A stretch of DNA of 64,000 bases. It comes from Flavisolibacter longurius (GTDB lineage: Bacteria > Bacteroidota > Bacteroidia > Chitinophagales > Chitinophagaceae). Shown here one piece after another: positions 8,886-17,588 of the stretch (its first letter is position 1; each line of letters begins with the position of its first letter). A program made the translations under genes and the position numbers. The DNA lies in contig JACJGO010000015.1 of assembly GCA_014163555.1 (NCBI GenBank), forward strand, positions 62,001 through 126,000. The letters run 5' to 3'. The notes beneath the pieces were generated by a model that made no database searches, had not been told where the DNA came from, and saw only the letters and a list, made by a program, of their open reading frames with translations.

Positions 8886-9965
8886 TTATTTGATTGGGCT
8901 GATCTTGCTGCCATCCGCCAGGTTGATCTGACCGCTGGTGATGATGGTATCGCTTTCGCTCAGTCCTTGCAGGATCTCAACCTTATCACCCATCACACGA
9001 CCGGCAATCACATTGCGCAGACGGGCGGTGTTTCCACCTTCTACCACAAACACCTGGTTGGCACTCACGCTACCCACAAAGGCAGAACGCGGAACCATGA
9101 TCACAGGAGCCGTGTTGCCGAAGCGGAAGATGGCTGTACCATACATACCTGCTTTCAGTTTGTTACCGGGGTTGCTGGCAATCTCTACTTCCACCGGGAA
9201 GTTGAGTGAAGCATCCGCTTTCGGTGCGATGAACGTAACGGTACCACCAAAATTCAGGTCCGGAAATACGCTTGCTTTTACATCTACCTTATCACCCACT
9301 TTCAGGTTGGCTACCTGGGTTTCGTTTACCGTGATGGCCAGTTTCAGCTTGGAAACATTTACCAGCTCAAACAATTGTGTACCCGGATTTACGACGGCAC
9401 CCGGCTCGATATAACGCTTGTTTACAATCCCGTTAATAGTTGATTTAATGTTGGCATCGCTGATGCGAACCCTTGCCTGTGATACTCTTGCTTCGGCATT
9501 TTGCAGGGCCAGTTTGGCCTGGTCGAGTTGCTGCTGGGTAACACCACCCGTTTCAAAAGCGTTCTCGTAACGCTGCTTGTCACGCAGGGCATTTTGATAG
9601 GCTGCCTGTGCGGCTTCCAGGTCAATATTCAACACGTCGGTTTTAATGATGGCCAGGGTTTGACCTACGCGTACATAACTTCCTTCATCCACCAAAACAC
9701 GGGTAACACGACCGGAATTTTCGGCTGCAAAATTCATCTGCTGTGCCGGCTGAAAATTTCCGTTGGCACTGAAGTCCAATGAAAGTGTTTCCTTGCCTAC
9801 GGGGCTTACACGAACCGCCACATCGCCACTGGCCATTTCGGCTACAACGGCTGTTTTTTCAGCATTCTTCTTTTTGTTGTTGGCCAGTACCGATCCAATC
9901 AAAACCAGAACGCCGGCTAAAATGGCAACGGTGATGAAACCACGAATGATATTCTTTTTTCTCAT
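8886..9965 (-). CDS. RND efflux periplasmic adaptor (membrane fusion protein)
   Basis: A 359-residue HlyD/AcrA-type adaptor that links the RND pump to the outer-membrane channel. It has one N-terminal membrane anchor (residues 8-28), a split lipoyl domain (GRVTRVLVDEGSYVRVGQTLAII, then INGIVNKRYIEPGAVVNPGTQLFELV), an alpha-helical hairpin with QAAYQNALRDKQRYENA between the two lipoyl halves, and a beta-barrel domain. It is expressed from the same leftward operon, 13 bases after the channel gene and about 110 bases before the pump gene. Confidence 0.92.
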   Translation of the reverse strand: MRKKNIIRGFITVAILAGVLVLIGSVLANNKKKNAEKTAVVAEMASGDVAVRVSPVGKETLSLDFSANGNFQPAQQMNFAAENSGRVTRVLVDEGSYVRVGQTLAIIKTDVLNIDLEAAQAAYQNALRDKQRYENAFETGGVTQQQLDQAKLALQNAEARVSQARVRISDANIKSTINGIVNKRYIEPGAVVNPGTQLFELVNVSKLKLAITVNETQVANLKVGDKVDVKASVFPDLNFGGTVTFIAPKADASLNFPVEVEIASNPGNKLKAGMYGTAIFRFGNTAPVIMVPRSAFVGSVSANQVFVVEGGNTARLRNVIAGRVMGDKVEILQGLSESDTIITSGQINLADGSKISPIK

Positions 9966-9978
9966 TGTTATATCTGCT

Positions 9979-11370
9979 TTAGTTGATTAACGATTTTAAG
10001 GCACCCTGGCTCTTGATCAACTGAATCTCCGCAACGCGGTAATTGAGCAGGGCAGATGAATAATTGTTGTTGGCTTCGGTCAGCGAGGTTTCTGCGTTCA
10101 GCAGGTCGGTCAGTGAAGCGAGGCCGTTGTTATAGTTGTTCTGTGTATTGCTAAACACCTCCTGCGCCAGTTGCACGTTCTTGCGCTGCGCATTGAGGGT
10201 GATGATGCTGTTGTTGATCTGCGTTTTCGCATTTTCAAAAGCAAGGTCAAGACCCAACCGGGTGTTGGCAATGTCTTCCTCCACTTTCTTAATGCTCACT
10301 TCCGTTTGCTTTAACCGCGACTTGGTAGCACCGCCGTTAAAGATGGGGATCCGCAGGTTCAGGCTTACCGATGCCACATCAAACCAGTTCACGCCTTTGG
10401 CCTGTCCTTTTCCAATGGGCATGCTGTTCCCGATTCCCTGGTACGAATAGCTACTGGAGAGGGAAAGACTGGGATAATATTCAGCCTTGATCGATTCCAG
10501 TTTATAGTTCAACAGGTCTTCCTGCTGACGCAAAAGGCGCACTTCCGTACGATCGCTGGCGTTGATGGTTTCACCCGATGCAACGGCCTGCGGCTGAATA
10601 GAGCGGATTTCCGCTTCCGGAATGGAGATGGGTGTATTGATCGGCATTCCCATATAAAACTTCAACTGGTTTTCCAAAAGGGTCACGCCATTCAGCAATT
10701 GTTGCCGCTGGCTTTGCAGGTTGTTGATGTTAACCGCAATACGGTCCACATCAATCTTCTTGGCCAAGCCATTGTTATACTGTCCTTCCAGGATGCGTTG
10801 TACACGCTGCGAGTTGCGGATGGTGGAATCCAACACACCCACCTGCTGGCGCTGCACCAGCACCTGGTAGTAGTTGGTGGCCACTTGTTCCAACACCTGC
10901 TCTTCGGTCAATTGCTGGCTGATGCGGTAAAACTCACGGGCCGCTTTGGCAGCATCCAACCCGGTGAACACCGATTTATTAAACAGGTTTTGCGTAAGCG
11001 AAATACCGCCGTTTGCATTCCATTTTTGTCCAAAGGCAACCAGGATGGTTTCGTTGGGATTGGGGTTGGGGCCAAAAAGGTTTGGCAATGCACTTTTCTG
11101 CAACAGGGGGTTGTAAGTCAATCCACCCGATCCGTTGATCTGCGGTAGGGCCTGCGAACGCACTTCATCAATCTGGTATTCGCTGTTTTCCACATCCAGC
11201 TTTGCTTTTCGTGCATTCTGGTTGGCTTCCAGTGCATATTTCAAGGCGTCCTTCAGGTTTAGTTGCACCGGCTCCTGCGCACTTGTCACTACCGTGACAA
11301 AGGCCGCCAGCATCAGCAACATCCATCGCTTTGCGCCTTGCTTATTTACTGCTATTCTACTCTTTTTCAT
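9979..11370 (-). CDS. TolC-like outer-membrane efflux channel
   Basis: A 463-residue outer-membrane factor with a signal peptide ending near VTSAQ. The mature part shows the internally repeated helix-rich layout of TolC proteins: LNLKDALKYALEANQNARKAKLDVENSEYQIDEVRSQ at the start of the first half and DLAFENAKTQINNSIITLNAQRKNVQLAQEVFSNTQNNYNNGLASLTDLLNA-type segments in the second. Its first 14 bases overlap the end of the upstream TetR gene, so translation is probably coupled. It forms the exit duct for the RND pump. Confidence 0.92.
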   Translation of the reverse strand: MKKSRIAVNKQGAKRWMLLMLAAFVTVVTSAQEPVQLNLKDALKYALEANQNARKAKLDVENSEYQIDEVRSQALPQINGSGGLTYNPLLQKSALPNLFGPNPNPNETILVAFGQKWNANGGISLTQNLFNKSVFTGLDAAKAAREFYRISQQLTEEQVLEQVATNYYQVLVQRQQVGVLDSTIRNSQRVQRILEGQYNNGLAKKIDVDRIAVNINNLQSQRQQLLNGVTLLENQLKFYMGMPINTPISIPEAEIRSIQPQAVASGETINASDRTEVRLLRQQEDLLNYKLESIKAEYYPSLSLSSSYSYQGIGNSMPIGKGQAKGVNWFDVASVSLNLRIPIFNGGATKSRLKQTEVSIKKVEEDIANTRLGLDLAFENAKTQINNSIITLNAQRKNVQLAQEVFSNTQNNYNNGLASLTDLLNAETSLTEANNNYSSALLNYRVAEIQLIKSQGALKSLIN

Positions 11371-11968
11371 TGCTGTTCATTAAATATTTAGTGAGTCTTT
11401 TTTTTCCTTTTTCTGTAGTGATACCATGCAGGTAAAAAATGGTGAGTTCTTTCATGAACTGGCTTACGCTTACCTTAAGACTGGTAAAACCATTGGGCTG
11501 TAAAGCATTGCTCAGTTGATGAATGCGGAGATCGGCAATAAAAGCCAGGTTCATCTCCTCGCGGTAAAGCCCTTCGGTTTGGCCCCGCTCCAAGTTTTTT
11601 ACAATGCCCGGCTGCATCACTATATCCCGGTGCCCTTCCAGTTTTTTCCAGGCTTCGGGAAAGAATTTCTCCAGCTCATAGAAGAAGCCAGGCGTTACAG
11701 ATGCCCAGGTTTCAAACGGAGCATTCGACTGGCGTAATACTTCATCAATGGCATCGGCAGCTTCGGCCTGGCAGGTGGCCAATTGCTGATGATGACAGGC
11801 AATCAAATCCTCCACAATTCTGTTCACCAGGGCACCTTTGTCTTCGAAGCTTTGGTAGATGGTTTTCTTGGAGATTCCGGCCAGTTTGGCCAGGTCGTCC
11901 ATCGATACGCTTCGTAATCCATAGGAGAAAAAAAGCTCCCTTGCTTTCGTCAAAATCAATTCACCCAT
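11357..11968 (-). CDS. TetR-family regulator, third of three
   Basis: A 203-residue TetR/AcrR protein with an N-terminal HTH (LFFSYGLRSVSMDDLAKLAGISKKTIYQSFEDK) and a helical ligand-binding half. I chose ATG 11966-11968: a longer frame would start 36 codons earlier, overlap the upstream gene by about 120 bases and add non-domain sequence. It overlaps the upstream TetR gene by 13 bases and the channel gene by 14, so it sits inside the efflux operon and probably responds to a pump substrate. Its effector half differs from those of the two upstream TetR proteins. Confidence 0.85.
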   Translation of the reverse strand: MGELILTKARELFFSYGLRSVSMDDLAKLAGISKKTIYQSFEDKGALVNRIVEDLIACHHQQLATCQAEAADAIDEVLRQSNAPFETWASVTPGFFYELEKFFPEAWKKLEGHRDIVMQPGIVKNLERGQTEGLYREEMNLAFIADLRIHQLSNALQPNGFTSLKVSVSQFMKELTIFYLHGITTEKGKKRLTKYLMNSNEKE

Positions 11969-12612
11969 TTTTCTGCTTTTAATCCCTGATAAAATAACTT
12001 GATCACTTCCCGCTGCTTCGTCATCACGTCCCGGAAGGCATCGGCATCCGGCAGCGCACCCCGGTCTTTTACACACCGCGAAAACGCATACAGCGTTTCC
12101 AGCAGCAGGTTGCCGGTTATCTGTGCATCCAGCGGCCGCAGCTCACCGGTTTTCATGCCATTCTCAAAAAGGCTTTTCACCAGCGCCAGTTCCTTGATGG
12201 CAAAGCGCTTGCGCCAGGCCACCGCATCTTCGTTACGGGCCAGTTCCAGGTGATCGATACCCATCACCAGCATATAGTATTTCTCGAAAAAATCGCCTTT
12301 TACTTCTGTTAGTTTTAACAGCCCCTCTTCTACCGTACGGGAGGCTTCCATTTCCGCTTTCAGTTGCTGTATGTAATCCGCTTTCAGCTTATCAATGACG
12401 GCGTTCACCAGGCTTTGTTTGTCATGGACGTAGTACGATAACACCTGTTTGGTAACAGCCAGGTCATCGGCCACTTCCGTCAGCGTGGTTTTCGCAATCC
12501 CGAAATGCGAAAACCGGCGAAGGGCCGCTTCCACAATCTGTTCCTGCTTCACGTTGCTTTCCACTTTCATTTTGACTTTTTGACTATCTGACTTTTTTGA
12601 TTTAAAAGTCAA
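11956..12612 (-). CDS. TetR-family regulator, second of three
   Basis: A 218-residue (or 204 if the ATG at 12568-12570 is used) TetR protein. The HTH reads FSHFGIAKTTLTEVADDLAVTKQVLSYYVHDK. It resembles the HTH of the TetR encoded just upstream (FAHFGVAKTTMTEIATDLSLSKASLYYYFPDK), which points to a tandem duplication. Between the two candidate starts the protein is lysine/serine rich without a domain, so the shorter start is plausible. It is likely co-transcribed with the efflux genes. Confidence 0.85.
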   Translation of the reverse strand: MTFKSKKSDSQKVKMKVESNVKQEQIVEAALRRFSHFGIAKTTLTEVADDLAVTKQVLSYYVHDKQSLVNAVIDKLKADYIQQLKAEMEASRTVEEGLLKLTEVKGDFFEKYYMLVMGIDHLELARNEDAVAWRKRFAIKELALVKSLFENGMKTGELRPLDAQITGNLLLETLYAFSRCVKDRGALPDADAFRDVMTKQREVIKLFYQGLKAEKWVN

Positions 12613-12629
12613 AAGTACAACAAAAAAAA

Positions 12630-13244
12630 TTAGTCCTGTTGCGGAATTGTTAAGCCATTGAAAAAAATGGTAGCAAAGGCCTGCTCCTTTTTGAGAATGC
12701 TTTGGAACTGCTTTTTGTCGGGGAAGAAGTTGGGACTGTTGTGAAGGATGGATGAACGGAAGCCCTCGAGAAAGTCGAAAAACAACTCGGCTGTTTTGCG
12801 GGCATCGTCGATATGAAACAAACCGCTCTGAACACCTTTATCAATTATCATGGTTAGGCGCAGCAGCTCTCTTTTTTTCAACTGGGCAAATACCGGCTGC
12901 AGTTCGACCGGAATGGTAGATGGGCTAAATGTACGCAAGTAAACAAGGATGTTGTGGTACTTGATGATGAACTCGGTACGACGCTCCAGGAAATAAGAAA
13001 TAGCCTTAAACGGATCCGGTTCCTGCGCCAGTTGCGCATCCAGTGCATCGGCACCCGAACTGGTGATGGTGGTAAAGACCGCCGCGTACAGGTTTAACTT
13101 GTCAGGAAAATAATAATACAGCGAAGCCTTGGAAAGGGAGAGATCGGTGGCAATTTCCGTCATGGTGGTTTTTGCCACACCAAAATGTGCAAACCGTTTT
13201 ATCGCCGCCTCAATAATTGCCTCCTGCTTTTGATCCTGTGCCAT
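12630..13244 (-). CDS. TetR-family regulator, first of three
   Basis: A 204-residue TetR protein with a clear HTH near residues 8-50 and a helical effector domain. I chose ATG 13242-13244 (MAQDQKQE), directly before the HTH; an upstream in-frame ATG would add 16 residues that fit no domain. It is the first gene of the leftward unit TetR-TetR-TetR-channel-adaptor-pump, so it probably governs the promoter in the 231 bases upstream. Its HTH is very like that of the second TetR. Confidence 0.85.
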   Translation of the reverse strand: MAQDQKQEAIIEAAIKRFAHFGVAKTTMTEIATDLSLSKASLYYYFPDKLNLYAAVFTTITSSGADALDAQLAQEPDPFKAISYFLERRTEFIIKYHNILVYLRTFSPSTIPVELQPVFAQLKKRELLRLTMIIDKGVQSGLFHIDDARKTAELFFDFLEGFRSSILHNSPNFFPDKKQFQSILKKEQAFATIFFNGLTIPQQD

Positions 13245-13475
13245 TCGCAACAAAGAAAAGGAATTTTTACACGCCTGAGATTGCATAACCAAATTCAGGT
13301 TGCTAACTCCATCTAGGATAGTATTCTTAATTGCTGTTTTTGGGGCAATGCTTTCTCCCCGATTTAGGGGATAAACACCGGGTGCTTCGTGTTAATATTT
13401 TTTTATATATTTAAACTACGCCACCCGCCTGAATACTTCACAGCCGTTCCTCCTTCATGCACTAAAACCTTTGTT

Positions 13476-15926
13476 ATGAGAAAAGCGAACTTGTTTTCTG
13501 CTGCGGCCACTGTCTGCCTCCTTCTCCTTTCCGCAACGTTTTGCCAGGCGCAAAACACTATCCGCGGATCGGTATTCGATCACAAAAACAATCCCCTCTC
13601 CGATGCCAGCATTCTCCTGCTCCAGGCAAAAGATTCTGCGTTGGTAAAAGGAGCTGTTACCTCAAAGTCCGGAAGTTTTGTTTTTGACAAAGTAGCCACC
13701 GGCAGCTACCTGGTACAAGTCAGTTACAGTGGTTTTAAAAATGTGTACAGACCGATTTCACCCGCCAATGGCAATGACAACCTGCAATTGCCGGCCATAA
13801 CGGTTTCCGAAAAAGAAACTGTCCTGCAGGCTGTGACGGTATCGGCTAAAAAGCCCCTGTTTGAGCAGCAGATCGACCGGATGGTCATCAACGTGGCCAG
13901 CAGTATCACCAATGCAGGCAGCACGGCACTGGATATTTTAATGCGTTCGCCGGGTATCGTTGTCAACCAGCAAAACAACACCATCTCCATGAGCGGGAAG
14001 GAAGGCGTATCCGTGATGCTGAACGGAAAGCTAAGCCGCATGCCCATAGAAGCGCTGGTGCAAATGCTGGCCGGCATGAGTTCGGCCAACATTGAAAAGA
14101 TAGAACTGATCACCACACCACCCGCCAATTTCGATGCGGAAGGCAACGCCGGTTTTATCAATATCGTACTGAAGAAAAATATGAACGATGGCACCAACGG
14201 CTCTTTTTCTGCTACGGCCGGTTATGGCCTGAAAGGTGGCCCTGTCACCGGCGGAAGCCTCAACCTGAATCACCGTGTGAACAGGTGGAATATTTTCGGC
14301 GACTATTCGTTCTTTCGGTTTGAACCCAGTGTGGATGCCCGGTTGTACCGCAAGGTGATGAACGGCAGCAATTATACCGAAAACAACATGCACAGCCTGC
14401 GGGAAGATTTCCGTCGCAATCATAACGGCAGGATTGGTATCGACTACGAAGCGGGACGCAAAACCATTCTAGGCCTGCTCCTTTCCGGCTTCAATAATAT
14501 GTATGGAATGGAGGCGGTAAACCGCACGTTGCTCTATGCCAACAGCGTGTTGGATACGGTGATGCAGATTGATAACCCGGAGCGGCATCCGCTGGAGAAT
14601 TACAGCCTTAACCTGAACTGGCAACAACAGATTAAGGCAGAAGAACGACTAACCGTGAATGTGGATCGCATGTATTACAAGGATGTCAATACACTTGATT
14701 ATTTCAACCAGTTCTTTCGGGGTGACGGCAGCTTTATTTACAGCGACAAAACACGAAGCTTTAAAGAAACGCCAATCCGGTTTTGGGTGGTTACTGCCGA
14801 TTATTACAAGCGGCTGAGTAAAATAGCCGATCTGGAAGGCGGTGTAAAAACAACGTTCTCCAGTTTCATCAACGATGTACGGGTGGAAAGAGGCGTGCAG
14901 AATAATTGGGTAACCGACCCGGCGTTTACTTCGAAGCACCATCTGGATGAGAAAATCCTGGCGGCCTACACATCTATGAATCTCCACCTGGGCGAAAAAA
15001 CCTCGGCAAAGGCAGGTTTGCGCTATGAATACACAACCTCCAACCTGGGTTCGGAAACAGTAAAAAATATAGTGGACAGAAAGTACGGGAACCTGTTCCC
15101 GACATTTTTCCTGGCGCACCGATTCAGTGAAAAAAGTACAATGAACGTCTCCTACAACCGGCGGATCACCCGTCCGACATTCAACAACATGGCACCGTTT
15201 GTTTACTTTGTTGATCCCAATACATTTTTCTCAGGGAACGCCGCTTTACAGCCGGCAACATCCAATAGCGTAAAGGGGGATTATATTTTGAAGCGGGCCG
15301 TCTTTTCACTCTCTTATACGGCAGAGAAAAATACCATCACCAATTTTACCCCGCAGGTAGATCCTGCCAGCAACAAACAAACCCTGGTAGCCGAAAATCA
15401 AAAAGGCAGAAAACTGCTTTCCGCCAGTATTACCCTACCCATCACCGCTACTACCTGGTGGACGATGCAAAACAACCTGATGGGGAATAAAATTGACCTG
15501 CAGGCACAATACAAAGGCGAACCCTTATCAGTAAAGGTGATGAACATGAATATCTCCAGCACGCAATCCTTTACGTTGCCGAAAGATTTTTCGACGGAGC
15601 TTTCTGTTTTTTATTTGTCGGGAGGAATGTTTGGTATTTACCGGGTAAAACCCTTTGCATCGCTCAATTTCGGCATCCAGAAAAAACTGAAACAGGGTAG
15701 CGGAGGTGTCTTGTCCTTGAACATTACCGATGTTTCCGGCCCGCCCAGGTATCGTGGTTCCATCGATGCACCTGAACACAACCTGGTAACCAACAGTAAC
15801 CTGCGGTTTGCGGTCACAACATTTAAAATAACCTATACCAGGCGTTTTGGTAACAACAATGTAAAAGAAGGCAGAAAACGGGTAACCGGCTCGGAAGAAG
15901 AAAAACAAAGGGTGCAAAGCAATTAA
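13476..15926 (+). CDS. TonB-dependent outer-membrane protein (OMP_b-brl_3 type)
   Basis: An 816-residue outer-membrane protein. ATG 13476 begins a good signal peptide (MRKANLFSAAATVCLLLLSA, cut after CQA); an upstream in-frame start gives a non-signal extension. A carboxypeptidase-D-like beta-sandwich (GSVFDHKNNPLSDASILLL) comes first, then a plug (ALDILMRSPGIVV, GVSVMLNGKLSRMP, IEKIELITTPPANFDAEGNAG) and a long beta-barrel with many aromatic-ended strands. This is the OMP_b-brl_3 class, not the SusC class, and no SusD follows. The ligand is unknown. It is transcribed away from the TetR/efflux operon. Confidence 0.85.
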   Translation: MRKANLFSAAATVCLLLLSATFCQAQNTIRGSVFDHKNNPLSDASILLLQAKDSALVKGAVTSKSGSFVFDKVATGSYLVQVSYSGFKNVYRPISPANGNDNLQLPAITVSEKETVLQAVTVSAKKPLFEQQIDRMVINVASSITNAGSTALDILMRSPGIVVNQQNNTISMSGKEGVSVMLNGKLSRMPIEALVQMLAGMSSANIEKIELITTPPANFDAEGNAGFINIVLKKNMNDGTNGSFSATAGYGLKGGPVTGGSLNLNHRVNRWNIFGDYSFFRFEPSVDARLYRKVMNGSNYTENNMHSLREDFRRNHNGRIGIDYEAGRKTILGLLLSGFNNMYGMEAVNRTLLYANSVLDTVMQIDNPERHPLENYSLNLNWQQQIKAEERLTVNVDRMYYKDVNTLDYFNQFFRGDGSFIYSDKTRSFKETPIRFWVVTADYYKRLSKIADLEGGVKTTFSSFINDVRVERGVQNNWVTDPAFTSKHHLDEKILAAYTSMNLHLGEKTSAKAGLRYEYTTSNLGSETVKNIVDRKYGNLFPTFFLAHRFSEKSTMNVSYNRRITRPTFNNMAPFVYFVDPNTFFSGNAALQPATSNSVKGDYILKRAVFSLSYTAEKNTITNFTPQVDPASNKQTLVAENQKGRKLLSASITLPITATTWWTMQNNLMGNKIDLQAQYKGEPLSVKVMNMNISSTQSFTLPKDFSTELSVFYLSGGMFGIYRVKPFASLNFGIQKKLKQGSGGVLSLNITDVSGPPRYRGSIDAPEHNLVTNSNLRFAVTTFKITYTRRFGNNNVKEGRKRVTGSEEEKQRVQSN

Positions 15927-16009
15927 AGGGATAGATTGTTGCCCTTACTTTTCTATTGCTTTAAGCGGATATATCGGTGACGTATAGCCTAAAAGTGCAA
16001 GTGCCAACC

Positions 16010-16732
16010 TCAATAAGATTGGTGCTGCACCGCCTCTACCCACCGTTTGCCGCCGCACAACGCACAGGTACCAGCAACTTCCTGTTCCTGGAAACGCTTA
16101 TGGTTGCCACAATCCAGGCAACAATAAGTGTCGCCTTGTTGAACCTGCTCACCCTCGTGAACGATCTCTTCAGGCTCAATCATTTCATCGGGCAGCACCG
16201 TCAGCCCCGGTTGCACCTTTTTGGGTGAACGAAAGAAAACAGAAATGGTGCCGGAGGTTTCAAAAAAAGCTTTGTGCACTTCACCCAAATGCTGCACGTC
16301 CTTTCCGCGTAAAGCACGGAAAAGATCTTCCTTGGAAATGTTATCCCTTTTCATGCATTCCCAAACGATAACGCCTTCGCCGACAACTAGGTTGGGAGAT
16401 CCTTCCATTACCGCTTCTACCTTGCGGTTTCTGTTGATGAACCGCTCCAGCATGACCTGAAAGACTGCAATGACCGTTATAGCCAGCAAACCGTGGGTGA
16501 TGGGCATTTCTGCCCCCACCATTGGATCGCCTACCGCCGAACCAAAGGAGATGATAATGGCCAGTTCCAACATGGAAAGCCGCCCCATGCCCCGTTTGCC
16601 TAAAAAGCGCAGCAGGAGCACCGTATAACTGTACATGATCAATGTACGAAAGACAATCTCGAGCAGGAAAAGTATGGGAGCATCACCAAAGAAAATACGG
16701 TGAAAATCGAAGACTTTAAAAGAATCATTCAT
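16010..16732 (-). CDS. DUF421 (YetF-type) membrane protein with zinc-ribbon tail
   Basis: A 240-residue inner-membrane protein. It has about three membrane helices in the first 95 residues and the DUF421 signature LLRFLGKRGMGRLSMLELAI, ISFGSAVGD. The cytosolic YetF-like domain follows (VVGEGVIVWECMKRDNISKEDLFRALR). The last 45 residues are unusual: CLDC, 15 residues later CALC, each followed by Gly, which fits a small zinc-ribbon not normally seen in the family. The function of DUF421 proteins is not established. No gene partner is obvious here. Confidence 0.85.
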   Translation of the reverse strand: MNDSFKVFDFHRIFFGDAPILFLLEIVFRTLIMYSYTVLLLRFLGKRGMGRLSMLELAIIISFGSAVGDPMVGAEMPITHGLLAITVIAVFQVMLERFINRNRKVEAVMEGSPNLVVGEGVIVWECMKRDNISKEDLFRALRGKDVQHLGEVHKAFFETSGTISVFFRSPKKVQPGLTVLPDEMIEPEEIVHEGEQVQQGDTYCCLDCGNHKRFQEQEVAGTCALCGGKRWVEAVQHQSY

Positions 16733-16772
16733 AGCAAGCGGATTTTATGCTGTTTACAAGCAAGCCTCTAAT

Positions 16773-16809
16773 CGAAAAACGTCCATAGCGTTTTGCCATG
16801 GACGTTTCG
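16773..16809 (-). terminator. terminator after the Q/N/G-rich small protein
   Basis: A 10-bp perfect stem (AAACGTCCAT / ATGGACGTTT) around an 11-base loop, about 25 bases after the TAA at 16834-16836. The T-tract is short, so strength is uncertain. Confidence 0.55.
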
Positions 16810-16833
16810 TGCTTAACTTGTTTGCTGCAATCG

Positions 16834-17058
16834 TTAACGGTTTCCTCCTTGCGAGCCGCCCATGTTACCACTCCGTGATCCCTTGTCCTGATTTTGGTCT
16901 TGGTTGCGTCCCTGGTTCCCGGAACCACCTTGTTGGCTGGTTCCCTGTTGGTCACCCATGTTGCCACGTTGATTTTGCCCGCTTTGTTGGCCGCTTTGAC
17001 TGCTTTGACCACCTTGACCGCGGTTCTGGTCCTGCTGGTTTCTGTTTTTGTCTGCCAT
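16834..17058 (-). CDS. small disordered Q/N/G/S-rich protein
   Basis: A 74-residue protein starting MADKNRNQQDQNRGQ. It is composed almost entirely of Gln, Asn, Gly, Ser, Arg and Asp with no hydrophobic core, so it is predicted to be fully disordered. An AT-rich leader precedes the ATG and a hairpin terminator follows. An overlapping frame on the same strand (16725-17012) lacks these features. Small hydrophilic proteins of this kind in Bacteroidota are often annotated as stress-related, but that is only a resemblance. No function is assigned. Confidence 0.6.
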   Translation of the reverse strand: MADKNRNQQDQNRGQGGQSSQSGQQSGQNQRGNMGDQQGTSQQGGSGNQGRNQDQNQDKGSRSGNMGGSQGGNR

Positions 17059-17228
17059 AAATTAAAATTTAATATTCTATATGCGGAAAAAACGTGCCAG
17101 TAAGGTGAAATAAAGCAGCCACATCGGCTTTTTGTTTACAATTTTTTTATTCCTTCCAACCATCATTCTACAAGTTGCATGGTTCTTGTGCGGCAATTCA
17201 CCTTTGATAACTTTTAAAATTGCGCTGG

Positions 17229-17432
17229 ATGAAAGACAAAAGACGGGTAGGCCAGGACGCAGAAGCGCTAAAAGCCCAATATGACACTAAACAACAGCAA
17301 CTTGCGGATGCCCTTTTGCGGGGTGCCGCCTGGGAAGAGGTGAAAGAAAAACAATATGCGGTAACCCGGTTGTCCATCCAGTTGTATAAATGCATTTCCC
17401 GGCACCCTGCAGCCTACGGACGGAGAAAGTGA
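17229..17432 (+). CDS. small helical protein, function unknown
   Basis: A 67-residue frame from ATG 17229 (MKDKRRVGQDAEALKAQYD) to TGA 17430-17432. It is charged and predicted to be one or two amphipathic helices (ALKAQYDTKQQQLADALLRGAAWEEVKEKQYAVTRLSIQLYKCI). A TTG three codons earlier is less likely. An AT-rich TTTGATAACTTTTAAAAT leader suggests a promoter. No family is recognised. It stands alone before a bidirectional terminator. Confidence 0.5.
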   Translation: MKDKRRVGQDAEALKAQYDTKQQQLADALLRGAAWEEVKEKQYAVTRLSIQLYKCISRHPAAYGRRK

Positions 17433-17540
17433 TTCATACGATAAACAACACGCCATAGAAATTCTTTTTGCAACAGCATTCATAGCCTTGCGATTTTCTC
17501 CATTTGCTGTTTAGCATTGGCGATCATCAACTACAAACAA

Positions 17541-17570
17541 AAAAGGCTGTTGATCTCAACAGCCTTTTTT
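17541..17570. terminator. bidirectional terminator
   Basis: A 12-bp perfect stem AAAAGGCTGTTG-ATCT-CAACAGCCTTTT with Ts on both strands. It lies between the small protein at 17432 and the end of the exuT gene, and can serve both. Confidence 0.85.
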
Positions 17571-17588
17571 TATCATTGAAAAAAACGA

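Noticed and set aside
16826-16839. GCAATCGTTAACGG resembling the regulon operator
   Set aside because: It straddles the stop codon of the Q/N/G-rich gene, lacks the T-tract and no promoter follows; probably chance.
16725-17012. 95-codon minus-strand frame overlapping the Q/N/G-rich gene
   Set aside because: It is a shifted reading of the low-complexity repeats and runs through the hairpin terminator.
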